A stretch of 64,000 nucleotides of DNA from Lachnoclostridium edouardi (GCF_900240245.1 NZ_OESQ01000001.1:1542157-1606156); one strand, 5' to 3'; positions 19,433-29,098 are shown, numbered from the stretch's first letter. Translations and numbers: made by a program. The notes: a model not told the origin generated them from the sequence alone.

Positions 19433-20371
19433 TTATTTTTCTTTGGCAATCTCCAAAAATTCCTTCATAGCCCTTGTAAAATATCTGCCTTTTTTCCAAT
19501 AAAATGAAATATTTCTGCAGCTGTCATCCCCGGACAGTTTATAATAAATCACTTTATTGTGAAACGGCGCCTTAGAAACCAAGGTATCGCTGATAAAGGA
19601 TATTCCCATTCCCGAATAAGTAATATTATAAGAGGTCATCTGCTGATCCAGCTCAAATATGATCTCCGGCATAAAATTATGTTTCTCTAGGATGCCCATG
19701 GCGCGCTTTCTCGTATCATTTTCAGGCTTCAGCATAATAAAGGGCTGGCCTTTAAATTCCTTTAGCGGCACTGGTTTCACCTTTGCTTCTAAAAATTCTC
19801 CGTTTCTTATACTGTCCACTGTCAGCTGATAAGACTTTAATTTGTTATTGACCTTAAAGCTTTCAGGCACTGCCAGCACTAAATGCTCCTCCTTCAGAAC
19901 GCTGCTTTCAAATATGTTTTCATCCAGCATACAGTTATCCAGCAAAAAGTCAATTTTCCCGCTGTTTAAAAGCTCTTCCAGCTCCCCGGTACTTTCCTCA
20001 ATCAGCTCAATTTTCACCAAAGGAAATTTTCTGGAGAACCTGCCCATAATGGAAGGCAGCACCCAGGAGGAAAATAAACTGCTGCCTCCAAGTACCAGCT
20101 TCCCCGTCTGAAGTCCGCTCCAATCATTAACAAAATTTGTAAATTGATTTTCTATGGACATTATTTTTTCTACAGCATTTATATATTTTTCCCCGCACTC
20201 TGTCAGTTTCAGCGGCTTGCTGCTTCTGTCAAATACAGGATATCCTATCCGCTCTTCAATCCGTTTTACAGTGGCGCTTAATGAAGGCTGAGAAATAAAC
20301 AGCCTTTTGGCTGCTTTAGAAAAGCTTTTCTCCTCATATACAACGTACATGTACTCCATTCCGTAGAACAT
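19433..20371 (-). CDS. LysR-family transcriptional regulator
   Basis: This 312-residue protein has an N-terminal winged HTH (SFSKAAKRLFISQPSLSATVKRIEERIGYPVFDRS at residues about 16-50, given here as the region rather than a motif) and a periplasmic-binding-protein-like effector domain from about 90. It is divergent from the aspartate ammonia-lyase gene across 130 bp, the classic arrangement for a LysR activator and its target. An AAGGAGG site supports the start. The effector is unknown; aspartate or fumarate would be logical. Confidence 0.9.
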   Translation of the reverse strand: MFYGMEYMYVVYEEKSFSKAAKRLFISQPSLSATVKRIEERIGYPVFDRSSKPLKLTECGEKYINAVEKIMSIENQFTNFVNDWSGLQTGKLVLGGSSLFSSWVLPSIMGRFSRKFPLVKIELIEESTGELEELLNSGKIDFLLDNCMLDENIFESSVLKEEHLVLAVPESFKVNNKLKSYQLTVDSIRNGEFLEAKVKPVPLKEFKGQPFIMLKPENDTRKRAMGILEKHNFMPEIIFELDQQMTSYNITYSGMGISFISDTLVSKAPFHNKVIYYKLSGDDSCRNISFYWKKGRYFTRAMKEFLEIAKEK

Positions 20372-20436
20372 TTCATCCTCCTTTTCATCTGTTAATTATA
20401 ACTTTTTATTTATAGAAATTATATTTTTTTATGTAT

Positions 20437-20465
20437 TTGATTATATATTAATCCTTCCTTATAAT
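20437..20465 (+). promoter_or_regulatory. aspA promoter
   Basis: TTGATT at 20437-20442 and TATAAT at 20460-20465 are 17 bases apart, 36 bp upstream of aspA. An AT-rich inverted repeat (TATAACT ... AATTATA at about 20397-20423) upstream could be the LysR binding site. Confidence 0.65.
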
Positions 20466-20501
20466 AAGATCAAGAAGAAGATTTTTCTGGGAGGAGTAAA
20501 T

Positions 20502-21938
20502 ATGAAGAGGGGAAATAAGGTTGATTATCGTATAGAAAAGGATTCCATTGGAACTAAAGACGTGCCTGAGAATGTGTACTATGGAGTGCAGTCTTTGCGG
20601 GCTGCAGAGAACTTTCATATTACAGGGCTAAACATGCATCCAGAGATTATTAACAGCCTGGCTTATATTAAAAAAGCCGCCGCCATAACTAACTGTCAAG
20701 TAGGGCTTCTGGACCGAAGAATTGCAGAAGCCATTGTACAGGCTTGTGATGAAATTCTGGCCGGCAGGTTTCACAAGGATTTTATTGTAGACCCCATTCA
20801 GGGAGGCGCCGGCACTTCCCTGAACATGAATGCCAACGAGGTTATCGCCAACCGGGCTATTGAGCTTTTAGGCGGCTCCAAGGGAGATTATTCTATTGTA
20901 AATCCTAATGATCATGTAAATTGCGGCCAGTCTACAAATGATGTAATTCCCAGCGCAGGGAAAATGACTTCTCTCCGCCTGCTGCACAACCTGAAACAGG
21001 AATTGCTTCGCCTTCACAAGGTTTTATGCCAAAAGGCTGATGAATTTAATCATATTTTAAAAATGGGCAGAACTCAGATGCAGGACGCTGTTCCCATCCG
21101 TCTGGGGCAAGAATTTAAGGCCTATTCTGTAGCTATTATGCGGGATATTCACAGAATGGATAAGGCCATGGATGAAATGAGAACTTTAAATATGGGCGGC
21201 ACTGCCGTAGGCACAGGAATCAATGCCGACGAAACTTATTTAAGGCAGATCGTGCCCAATCTTAATGAGGTTTCTGACATGGATTTTATTCAGGCCTTTG
21301 ATTTAATTGACGCCACTCAGAATCTGGACCCATTTGTCGCCGTGTCAGGGGCAATTAAGGCCTGCGCCGTCACTCTTTCTAAAATTGCCAATGATCTGCG
21401 GTTAATGTCCTCCGGCCCCAGGGCGGGGTTTAATGAAATTAATCTGCCGGCCAGACAAAACGGCTCCTCTATTATGCCTGGAAAGGTGAACCCTGTAATT
21501 CCGGAAGTGGTAAATCAGGTAGCTTTTAATATTATTGGAAATGATGTGACGATTACTATGGCCGCAGAGGCAGGGCAGCTGGAATTAAACGCCTTTGAGC
21601 CTATTATTTTTTACTGCATGTTCCAGTCTATTGACACTTTGGCTTACGCAGTGCGCACCTTTGTGGACAACTGTGTTTCCGGGATTACTGCAAATGAAAC
21701 AAGATGCAGATATTTGGTGGAAAACAGCGTGGGAATTATCACTGCTCTCTGTCCCCATGTGGGTTATCAAAAAGCTGCAGATATTGCCAAAAAGGCTTTG
21801 CAGACCGGGGAGCCTGTAAGATCCATTATTCTCCAGGAAAATCTATTGTCTCAGGAGCAGCTGGACCGTATTTTAGATCCTGTCCACATGACTGAGCCTG
21901 GAATTTCCGGAAAAGAGCTGCTGCTTAAAAACAAGTAA
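20502..21938 (+). CDS. aspA: Aspartate ammonia-lyase
   Basis: This 478-residue enzyme belongs to the fumarase/aspartase superfamily. The substrate loop signature GSSIMPGKVNPVIPE is at about residue 325, and NPNDHVNCGQSTNDVIPSA at about 140 separates aspartases from other members together with GGAGTSLNMNANEVIANRA. It converts aspartate to fumarate and ammonia in the cytoplasm, linking amino-acid nitrogen to fumarate respiration or fermentation. The GGGAGGAG site fixes the start. The divergent LysR gene is its likely regulator. Confidence 0.95.
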   Translation: MKRGNKVDYRIEKDSIGTKDVPENVYYGVQSLRAAENFHITGLNMHPEIINSLAYIKKAAAITNCQVGLLDRRIAEAIVQACDEILAGRFHKDFIVDPIQGGAGTSLNMNANEVIANRAIELLGGSKGDYSIVNPNDHVNCGQSTNDVIPSAGKMTSLRLLHNLKQELLRLHKVLCQKADEFNHILKMGRTQMQDAVPIRLGQEFKAYSVAIMRDIHRMDKAMDEMRTLNMGGTAVGTGINADETYLRQIVPNLNEVSDMDFIQAFDLIDATQNLDPFVAVSGAIKACAVTLSKIANDLRLMSSGPRAGFNEINLPARQNGSSIMPGKVNPVIPEVVNQVAFNIIGNDVTITMAAEAGQLELNAFEPIIFYCMFQSIDTLAYAVRTFVDNCVSGITANETRCRYLVENSVGIITALCPHVGYQKAADIAKKALQTGEPVRSIILQENLLSQEQLDRILDPVHMTEPGISGKELLLKNK

Positions 21939-21952
21939 TCTGCTTCTATGAC

Positions 21953-22010
21953 TTGACAAGTCAACTATTTAGAGTTATTTTATTAAAGGCTTATATTCTT
22001 GATAAGTCAA
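21953..22010 (+). promoter_or_regulatory. Promoter with two MarR-type operators
   Basis: TTGACA (21953-21958) and TATTTT (21976-21981) with a 17-base spacer form a promoter. TTGACAAGTCAA (21953-21964) overlaps the -35, and a second copy, TTGATAAGTCAA, lies at 21999-22010 just before the ribosome binding site. Both are inverted repeats of TTGAY, as expected for binding by the encoded MarR protein. Confidence 0.75.
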
Positions 22011-22024
22011 TTAAGGAGGTGTTT

Positions 22025-22480
22025 ATGTCTTTTTCTATTTTAGGAAAATATATTTCTATTTTGTATCGTCAGGAACGAAAACTTTTGAATTACATTATGA
22101 GAGAATATGATCTGGGATATTCCAGCTATAATTTTATTCTTTATATTTCTTCTCACCCTGGAAGCAGCCAAAAAGAAGTATGTCAGAATATGGTTATAGA
22201 CGAGGCTTTGGCTACCCGCTCTATGAAGAAGCTGGAGCGGCAGGGGTATCTTACGCGGCGCAGAGAAGCTCTGGACGGCAGAACCTACAGTTTGTTTCTT
22301 ACTCCCCAGGGACAGGAGCTGGTGCCTGTGATTCGCCGCGCCTTAGAACAGTGGTGGGAACAGCTGACAGCTCAGGCTGATTTATCTCAGGAGGAGCTGG
22401 AAATAATACTTCCCCTTCTTCGGAAAATGTCTGATTCCTCATCTCTCACTCTTATGAAAATCATTAATACTAATCATTAA
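22025..22480 (+). CDS. MarR-family transcriptional regulator
   Basis: The start at 22025 follows GGAGGTG by 5 bases and gives 151 residues. The winged-helix core reads GSSQKEVCQNMVIDEALATRSMKKLERQGYL over residues about 50-80, with the wing RRREALDGRTYSLFLT following. It lies 22 bp upstream of a MATE transporter gene. Two operator-like repeats in its own promoter indicate autorepression, with relief by the drug or metabolite that the transporter exports. Confidence 0.9.
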   Translation: MSFSILGKYISILYRQERKLLNYIMREYDLGYSSYNFILYISSHPGSSQKEVCQNMVIDEALATRSMKKLERQGYLTRRREALDGRTYSLFLTPQGQELVPVIRRALEQWWEQLTAQADLSQEELEIILPLLRKMSDSSSLTLMKIINTNH

Positions 22481-22502
22481 TTACAGAAAAGAGGATTTAT
22501 CT

Positions 22503-23876
22503 ATGGAATTTACACAACCTAAAACTAACCCTTTAGGCACGGAAAAAATCAGTGTTCTGCTGATGCGTTTTGCTGTGCCCAGCATTATTGCTATGCTGGT
22601 CAGTTCTCTTTATAATATGGTTGACCAGTTTTTTATCGGCCGCAGTATAGGAATGCTGGGAAACGCAGCTACTAATGTCGCTTTCCCTCTTACCATTACC
22701 TGCACTTCCATTGCTTTGCTGTGCGGTATTGGCGGCGCGGCCAACTTTAACCTTTCTATGGGAAAAGGGGAAACAGAAAAAGCCCGTCATTTTGCCGGGT
22801 CTGCGATTTCCATGATGCTGATTATCGGTATACTGCTGTGTATTATAGTAAGAATTTTCTTAAAGCCAATGATGATTGCCTTTGGAGCAACTCCAGATTC
22901 TCTGGACTACTCCATAGTTTACACTGGCATCACTGCATTAGGCTTTCCTTTTTTAATTGTAGGCACAGGCGGGTGCAACTTAATCCGCGCCGACGGCAGT
23001 CCTAAGTTCTCCATGGTGTGTACCTTAGTGGGAGCTGTAATTAACACAATTCTGGACCCTCTTTTTATTTTTACATTTAATATGGGTATGGCCGGCGCAG
23101 CTTACGCAACAATTATTGGTCAGATTGTTTCCGGCGTTATGGTACTTTTATATATGTCCAGATTTAAAACTGTGCATATCAGACTTGCAGACTTTAAGCC
23201 TGTCCGGTCCTTCTGCCTGCCAATTATTTCTCTTGGCATGTCCCCCTGCTTTAACCAGCTGGCTATGATGATTGTGCAGATTATTATGAACAACACCTTG
23301 ACCTATTATGGAGCCCAGTCTTCTTACGGTAGCGATATTCCTCTTGCATGTGCAGGTATTATCGCCAAGGTTAATATGCTGTTTTTCTCCCTTGTAATCG
23401 GTATTTCTCAGGGACTTCAGCCTATTACCAGCTACAATTACGGCGCAGGCAATTATGAGAGAGTTCAGGATTCCTACAAAAAGGCGGCAGGAGCAGGTAT
23501 TGTGCTGTCAATTCTTTCCTTCCTGTGCTTCCAGCTGTTTCCAAGGCAGATTATTGGAATCTTCGGCTCAGGCAGCGATGAATACTTCCGATTTGCAGAA
23601 CAGTATTTCCGCATTTTTCTGTTTTTCACGTTTGTCAATGGCCTGCAGCCTATTACTGCTAATTTCTTTACTTCTATTGGACAGGCTGGAAAAGGCGTAT
23701 TTCTGTCCCTTACAAGGCAGATTATTTTCCTGCTTCCCCTGCTGATTATTTTCCCTATGATTATGGGAATTGACGGCATCATGTACTCTGCGCCTATTGC
23801 TGATTTCTTTGCCGCCGTATTAGCAGTACTTTTTATTCGGAAGGAATTCCGCACTATGACGTTAATAAAGCGCTAA
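22503..23876 (+). CDS. MATE-family efflux transporter
   Basis: This 457-residue membrane protein has 12 predicted helices in two related halves. The first half begins LMRFAVPSIIAMLVSSLYNMVDQFFIGRSIG, and the second half contains GISQGLQPITSYNYGAG, the MATE signature at about residue 300. These proteins export cationic drugs or metabolites using Na+ or H+ gradients. It is co-transcribed with the marR gene upstream. The substrate cannot be predicted. Confidence 0.93.
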   Translation: MEFTQPKTNPLGTEKISVLLMRFAVPSIIAMLVSSLYNMVDQFFIGRSIGMLGNAATNVAFPLTITCTSIALLCGIGGAANFNLSMGKGETEKARHFAGSAISMMLIIGILLCIIVRIFLKPMMIAFGATPDSLDYSIVYTGITALGFPFLIVGTGGCNLIRADGSPKFSMVCTLVGAVINTILDPLFIFTFNMGMAGAAYATIIGQIVSGVMVLLYMSRFKTVHIRLADFKPVRSFCLPIISLGMSPCFNQLAMMIVQIIMNNTLTYYGAQSSYGSDIPLACAGIIAKVNMLFFSLVIGISQGLQPITSYNYGAGNYERVQDSYKKAAGAGIVLSILSFLCFQLFPRQIIGIFGSGSDEYFRFAEQYFRIFLFFTFVNGLQPITANFFTSIGQAGKGVFLSLTRQIIFLLPLLIIFPMIMGIDGIMYSAPIADFFAAVLAVLFIRKEFRTMTLIKR

Positions 23877-23908
23877 CCTTAAAATCCGTGGCAGCAGTTA
23901 TTTACATT

Positions 23909-24712
23909 TTATGGCTGCTGTCTGTAAATAATCTGGTCGTTTTCATCTACAGCCGCGCCTATTACAAAGGTTCTGGCATCTGGAAATTCATAGCTGCATG
24001 TAATTAACGTGTAGAGAGAGTCTATGGGAGCCTCCAAAGGTAGGGCAAACGTGCACTTTTCTGTTATCTTTTTTACAAAATTGTCAAACTCTGCTTCCGA
24101 CGAAAAATGAGTTTGGCGCATCTCTGCCTTAGGCTCCCCGTAGTACGCAGAGATCACCTTTATTTTAATCTCCTTTTCAGGCGTATAAATGGTAAAAAAC
24201 GGATGTTCCTGAAAATATTTCTCATCTTTATACTTTACGATTGCCTTAAACATAGAGCCGTTTTTCATGTGATGTCCGTAAAGAATATTATGCCTTCCTT
24301 CTAAAGCACTGTCACTTTCATAATCCAGGAAAATCGCCCCTGCCGCGCTTTTATTTCCATAAAAATCTGTATGCAGATATTTTTCATTGTCTGTGGTTTG
24401 AACAATGGGGTAATCAACCGGCGTGTCCGGAATGCGAATCCAGTCCACAATATCTGAATTTTCCTGGGACAAAGCACTGAAATCTACAGGGGAAATATAT
24501 TCCGGCTGAAGCTGCTCCTCTGTCTCCAGCTGCGTTTCCTCCACCGGCTGAAAAACAGAAGTAACAGCCTCCTCTGTTTCCTCACCCACTTCCACATCTT
24601 TTATCTTTTTACTTTCCCCAATAATAAATATTCCTGCTCCAATCAGAAAAAGTACTGCAAAAGCCAGGACGGCCAACGCTCTTTTTCTGCCTTTTCTATT
24701 TTTCTCATTCAT
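23909..24712 (-). CDS. srtB: Class B sortase
   Basis: This 267-residue protein has an N-terminal membrane anchor (residues 12-32, ALAVLAFAVLFLIGAGIFII), a Glu-rich linker and a sortase domain. The catalytic His is in NILYGHHMKNGSMFKAI and the Cys in LITCSYEF, followed by the Arg in DARTFVIGA. Class B sortases attach proteins with NPQTN- or NPxTG/SPxTG-like signals to peptidoglycan, or build pili in clostridia. No protein with such a C-terminal signal is encoded in this window, so it acts on substrates elsewhere. Confidence 0.9.
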   Translation of the reverse strand: MNEKNRKGRKRALAVLAFAVLFLIGAGIFIIGESKKIKDVEVGEETEEAVTSVFQPVEETQLETEEQLQPEYISPVDFSALSQENSDIVDWIRIPDTPVDYPIVQTTDNEKYLHTDFYGNKSAAGAIFLDYESDSALEGRHNILYGHHMKNGSMFKAIVKYKDEKYFQEHPFFTIYTPEKEIKIKVISAYYGEPKAEMRQTHFSSEAEFDNFVKKITEKCTFALPLEAPIDSLYTLITCSYEFPDARTFVIGAAVDENDQIIYRQQP

Positions 24713-24963
24713 AACCTTTACCTTCTCAAATCATTTTTTGTAAACTTTAGGCAGCAAATAGTTTCGTACACTATGCTCTTTTATTATATGATCTGAAGGT
24801 AAATTGTTCAACCTATCTGGTTATTTCCTTAGACAAGATCCAGCTTCTTTCCAAAACTCTGTTCTTCTTTTAATTTTCGCTTTGTATTTTTCATTTTTCT
24901 TTTTGTTCGTTTTTTATATTTTATGTTTATATTTTCAATCATTCTAGTTCCATTATTTATATT

Positions 24964-25006
24964 TTTGATTAAATCAAACAATTTTAACACCATTTTTTGT
25001 TAAAAT
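24964..25006. promoter_or_regulatory. Two adjacent palindromes upstream of the PTS gene
   Basis: TTTGATTAAATCAAA (24964-24978) is a perfect palindrome around one base. Next to it ATTTTAACA (24981-24989) and TGTTAAAAT (24998-25006) form a 9-bp inverted repeat. They lie in the 410 bp gap between the sortase and PTS genes, which is otherwise very AT rich with no gene seen. They are likely operators; the regulator is unknown. Confidence 0.5.
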
Positions 25007-25122
25007 CGAAATATTTAATAAAATACTTTATAAGGTAATATAAATTTTCTTTAATAAAATGACTAAAGAACAATATTTTACAAATGATATCTGTATGTAA
25101 AAAATAAAAAAGGAGCACAACT

Positions 25123-26727
25123 ATGAAAGACAAAATTTTTGGTGTATTACAGCGTGTAGGCAGATCTTTTATGCTACCCATAGCGATTCTGCCTGTGGCT
25201 GGCCTTTTCTTAGGTATCGGAGGTTCTTTTACTAATACTACAATGCTTGAAGCCTTCGGACTAATGTCTATTTTAGGGCCGGGCACTGTGCCTAATATAA
25301 TATTTCAAATACTTAACGCCGCTGGAAATATTGTATTTGCAAACTTGCCTATTATTTTTGCCATGGGCGTGGCCATTGGTATGGCAAAACAGGAAAAGGA
25401 GGTGGCCGCTTTATCAGGCGCCATTGCATTCCTGATTATGCACGCCTCCATTAATGGTTTACTGGTGGCTACCAATACCCCTGAAAGCTTAGCTGAACTT
25501 TTAGAGGAAGGCCGAATCGCCTCCACCGTAGGCATTACCTCCCTGCAGATGGGGGTTTTCGGCGGTATTATTGTAGGTCTGGGAGTGGCGGCCCTTCACA
25601 ACCGTTTTTATAAAATTGAACTTCCTCAAGTTCTCTCCTTTTTTGGGGGAACCAGATTTGTGCCTATTATCAGCTCCGTGGTCTACCTGTGCGTAGGACT
25701 TCTCATGTTCTTTATATGGCCTCCAATTCAGTCTGCCATTACAGGTCTTGGCAATTTAGTAATTGCCTCTGGCTATGCAGGCACCTGGGTATATGGCTTT
25801 TTAGAAAGAGCCTTAATTCCATTTGGCCTTCACCATGTATTTTATCTGCCCTTCTGGCAGACTGACGTAGGCGGCACAATGATGGTAGGCGGACAGCTGA
25901 TTTCCGGCGCCCAGAACATTTTCTTCGCCCAGCTGAGCGACCCTACAGTCACTCATTTCAGCGTGGAAGCTACCCGTTTTATGTCCGGAAAATTCCCTTT
26001 AATGATCTTTGGTCTTCCCGGAGCTGCTTTGGCCATGTACCGCTGCGCCAAACCGGCCAATAAAAAAGCTGTGGAAGGACTTCTTCTGTCAGCTGCCCTT
26101 ACCTCTATGCTGACAGGAATTACAGAGCCTATTGAATTTACATTTCTGTTTGTAGCCCCTGCGCTTTATGTAATTCACTGTGTGTTTGCAGGCGCGGCCT
26201 ATATGCTTATGCACATACTGAATGTAGGCGTAGGCATGACCTTCTCAGGCGGTCTAATCGACCTGACTTTATTTGGCATTATCCAGGGCAACGGAAAAAC
26301 AGACTGGCTGAACATTGTTTGGGTTGGCATTATTTACTTTATTGTTTACTATTTCTTATTTAGCTTCTTGATCAAACGTTTTAATTTAATGACCCCAGGA
26401 CAGGAGGACAACAGCGAAAATATTAAGCTGTATACAAGAAAGGACGTGGAAGCTCAAAAGGCTTCCTCCAAAACAGATTCAGCTGACGAAATCTCTGTTT
26501 TAATCGCCCAGGGACTAGGCGGCAGAGAAAACATCAGCGATGTAGATTGCTGCGCTACCAGACTTAGAGTGACTGTGGCAGATCCCTCTCTGGTCAATGA
26601 CAGTACCTTAAAAGCCAGCGGCGCTGCGGGAGTAGTGCGAAAAGGCAACGGTATACAGGTTATTTACGGCCCCAGAGTTACTGTCATTAAATCTAACCTG
26701 GAAGGATATTTAAACAGTCTTAATTAA
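25123..26727 (+). CDS. PTS transporter EIICB, glucose/maltose (MalX) type
   Basis: This 534-residue protein has an EIIC membrane domain (residues 1 to about 420, starting QRVGRSFMLPIAILPVAGLFLGIG, and carrying TGITEPIEFTFLFVAP) and a C-terminal EIIB domain with the phosphorylated Cys in DVDCCATRLRVTV. It takes up a sugar while phosphorylating it and needs a separate EIIA. No EIIA or sugar enzyme gene is adjacent. The AAGGAGC site fixes the start. The sugar could be glucose, maltose or a glucosamine-type compound. Confidence 0.88.
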   Translation: MKDKIFGVLQRVGRSFMLPIAILPVAGLFLGIGGSFTNTTMLEAFGLMSILGPGTVPNIIFQILNAAGNIVFANLPIIFAMGVAIGMAKQEKEVAALSGAIAFLIMHASINGLLVATNTPESLAELLEEGRIASTVGITSLQMGVFGGIIVGLGVAALHNRFYKIELPQVLSFFGGTRFVPIISSVVYLCVGLLMFFIWPPIQSAITGLGNLVIASGYAGTWVYGFLERALIPFGLHHVFYLPFWQTDVGGTMMVGGQLISGAQNIFFAQLSDPTVTHFSVEATRFMSGKFPLMIFGLPGAALAMYRCAKPANKKAVEGLLLSAALTSMLTGITEPIEFTFLFVAPALYVIHCVFAGAAYMLMHILNVGVGMTFSGGLIDLTLFGIIQGNGKTDWLNIVWVGIIYFIVYYFLFSFLIKRFNLMTPGQEDNSENIKLYTRKDVEAQKASSKTDSADEISVLIAQGLGGRENISDVDCCATRLRVTVADPSLVNDSTLKASGAAGVVRKGNGIQVIYGPRVTVIKSNLEGYLNSLN

Positions 26728-26746
26728 CTTATTAGTCAGCAAAAAC

Positions 26747-26791
26747 ATAGCCCATAACTTGAAATTCTTGTATTATGGGCTATATTTTTTT
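26747..26791 (+). terminator. Terminator after the PTS gene
   Basis: ATAGCCCATAA (26747-26757) pairs with TTATGGGCTAT (26773-26783), followed by ATTTTTTT. It separates the PTS gene from the converging dehydrogenase gene. Confidence 0.85.
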
Positions 26792-26814
26792 GCAGGACCG
26801 GCTAATAACCTTTC

Positions 26815-27810
26815 TTAAAGAGCCTTAGGATTCCTGCTTTCTAATACCTGCGGATTTATAATATAAATTGGTTTCTCTTCTTTAGAGAGAGCAGCTACTT
26901 GTTTCACAATATTTTCTCTCAAGGTTATAAATGCCTCTTCTGTATAAAATCCGGAATGAGGCGTTAAAATCACTTGTTCCATTTGGCACAGCGGATGATC
27001 TGCCGGCACCGGCTCTTTTTCATGGACATCTAATGCAGCTCCGCATATTTCTTTATTTCTAAGCGCTTCTACTAAGGCCTGCGTATCAACAATTCCTCCT
27101 CTGGAGGTATTGATTAAATGAGCTGTAGGCTTCATTATTTTAAATTGCTCTTCTGACAACATATGACGTGTTTCCTCAGTCAGGGGGCAGTGAACAGATA
27201 AAAAGTCCGATTGTTCTAGCAGCTGGTTCAGCTTCACTTTATTTATATGATATTGCTGCGCTTCCTGGTCGCTGAGAAAAGGATCATATGCAATAACCTG
27301 CATATCAAAAATTTTCACCATTTCCCTAAGCCGTTTTCCAATGTTTCCAAACCCCAACAGGCCCAGCACCTTGCCCTGCAGTCTATGGGACTCATATCCC
27401 GCCTTAAATCCCCATAAGCCTTTTCTGATATTTCTGTCCAGCAGCACAGTTTTTCTGGATAATCCTAAAAGTAGAGCAAAACCTAATGCAGCAACATCCT
27501 CCACACAGTACTTAGGCTCATAGCACACAGCTATTCCATTTTCAGATGCTGCCTGCAGATCAATATTGTCTACTCCAATTCCATATCTGAAAATCCCTTT
27601 ACATTTAGGCAGATTTTCTATTACCCTTCTGGTAAATGGCACTGATACTACCCCGCAATAATCACACTCTGCCATTTGTTTTATTACATCCTCTTCTGAA
27701 TAACAACTGTAAGTCCTTAATTCAATCCCAGTTCCCTCTAAAAGCTGTTTTTCCAAAATAAATTCATTTTCCCCTAATGTATGAGGATCTGCTATCCCGA
27801 AAATATACAT
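26815..27810 (-). CDS. D-isomer-specific 2-hydroxyacid dehydrogenase
   Basis: The start at 27810 (MYIFGIADPHTLGE) has a GAAGGAG site and is preferred over a longer frame from 27840. The 331-residue protein has the NAD-binding motif VLGLLGFGNIGKRL near 155. Its catalytic triad is Arg in NTSRGGIVD, Glu in DVHEKEPVP and His in LTPHSGFYTEEA. The sequence resembles phosphoglycerate dehydrogenase and CtBP-like proteins. It starts 23 bp after the end of the dctM gene in a TRAP operon, so it likely oxidises or reduces the hydroxy- or keto-acid imported by that transporter. Confidence 0.88.
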   Translation of the reverse strand: MYIFGIADPHTLGENEFILEKQLLEGTGIELRTYSCYSEEDVIKQMAECDYCGVVSVPFTRRVIENLPKCKGIFRYGIGVDNIDLQAASENGIAVCYEPKYCVEDVAALGFALLLGLSRKTVLLDRNIRKGLWGFKAGYESHRLQGKVLGLLGFGNIGKRLREMVKIFDMQVIAYDPFLSDQEAQQYHINKVKLNQLLEQSDFLSVHCPLTEETRHMLSEEQFKIMKPTAHLINTSRGGIVDTQALVEALRNKEICGAALDVHEKEPVPADHPLCQMEQVILTPHSGFYTEEAFITLRENIVKQVAALSKEEKPIYIINPQVLESRNPKAL

Positions 27811-27832
27811 TTTTTCTCCTTCCCCCTTACTT

Positions 27833-29098
27833 TTACGCAAAAATCAAGGATAATCCTTCAATATATGTAATGATGAAAAGCGCTGCTCCTAAAGCAACCA
27901 TAGGCAGCAAGGCCTTTTTTACGATCTGCATAATAGGCACATTGCTGATTCCGCTGGCTACATAAAGATTAATTCCAATAGGCGGCGTAATAAATCCAAT
28001 TGCCAGATTCACTACCATAATAATTCCAAAATGTATAGGATGAACTCCGTAGGCCTCTACTAAAGGCAGAAGAATGGGAGCTAAAATTACAATCGCCGCC
28101 ACAGTATCCATGATTGCTCCTACAAACAGTAAAAATATATTAATAATAAGCAGCAGAATTAATATGTTATTTGTCACCTTTGATAAGGCTTCCGCTACAA
28201 TTACAGGAGTCTGTAAAAGGGTCAGTATCTTTCCAAATACAGTTGCCGCTGTTACTACAAACATCAGCGGTCCTATACTGGCGGCAGATTCCACAAAAAT
28301 CTGGGGCACCTCTTTGATTTTAATCTGTCTTGTCACAAATATGGAAATAATAAGAGCATAAAATACAGCTACTGCCGCCGCCTCTGTAGGAGTAAAAATA
28401 CCTCCGTAAATTCCTCCTAATATAATCACCGGAAACAGCAGAGACCATTTGCTTTCATTTATAATAGTCAATATGCCTTTTTCTTCTTCATCCCACACAA
28501 TTACTGGTTTTGTTTTTTTACAATACCAATAAGCATAGATCATTAAAGCCAGACCTGAAATAATCCCCGGAACTACTCCTGCGGCAAACAGATCGCTGAC
28601 AGACACGCCTGTTGTCACCCCGTACATAACCATGGGGATACTGGGAGGAATAATAACTCCCAGCCCTCCTGCAGCTGCAATTAAAGCAGCTGAAAATGTT
28701 TTATCATATCCAATTTTAGACATCATTGGAATCATTAAACCGCCGATAGCCGCAACTGCTGCAGGACCTGAACCTGAAATTGCTCCAAACATCATACATG
28801 TAAGGATTGCCGCCAAGGCATGTCCTGCCGTCATTTTTCCTACCAGCCCGTGAGCTACATGAAACAGCTGTCTGGCAATGCCGCCCTTTGACATTAACTC
28901 TCCTGAAATCATAAACAAGGCGACTGCCAAAATAGGAAATGTGTCTATTGCTGTTACTAAGGTCCTTACATATAAGTCTGGTTTCATTATTCCAAATACA
29001 TCTGTTCCCACCAGACACACCCCTGCCAACGCCCCGCCAATAGGCACTGCTAATGCCAGAAGCGCCAGAAATAAGAGAAATAAAATGCCTACCACCAT
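27833..29098 (-). CDS. dctM: TRAP transporter large membrane subunit DctM
   Basis: This 421-residue protein has 12 or so hydrophobic segments and the DctM signatures GGLGVIIPPSIPMVMYG and FGIIMVVNLAIGFITPPIGINLY. It carries the Na+-coupled transport step of a TRAP system for organic acids. Its start overlaps the end of the dctQ gene by 10 bp. The matching binding-protein gene upstream is frameshifted, so the system may be inactive in this strain. Confidence 0.95.
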   Translation of the reverse strand: MVVGILFLLFLALLALAVPIGGALAGVCLVGTDVFGIMKPDLYVRTLVTAIDTFPILAVALFMISGELMSKGGIARQLFHVAHGLVGKMTAGHALAAILTCMMFGAISGSGPAAVAAIGGLMIPMMSKIGYDKTFSAALIAAAGGLGVIIPPSIPMVMYGVTTGVSVSDLFAAGVVPGIISGLALMIYAYWYCKKTKPVIVWDEEEKGILTIINESKWSLLFPVIILGGIYGGIFTPTEAAAVAVFYALIISIFVTRQIKIKEVPQIFVESAASIGPLMFVVTAATVFGKILTLLQTPVIVAEALSKVTNNILILLLIINIFLLFVGAIMDTVAAIVILAPILLPLVEAYGVHPIHFGIIMVVNLAIGFITPPIGINLYVASGISNVPIMQIVKKALLPMVALGAALFIITYIEGLSLIFA

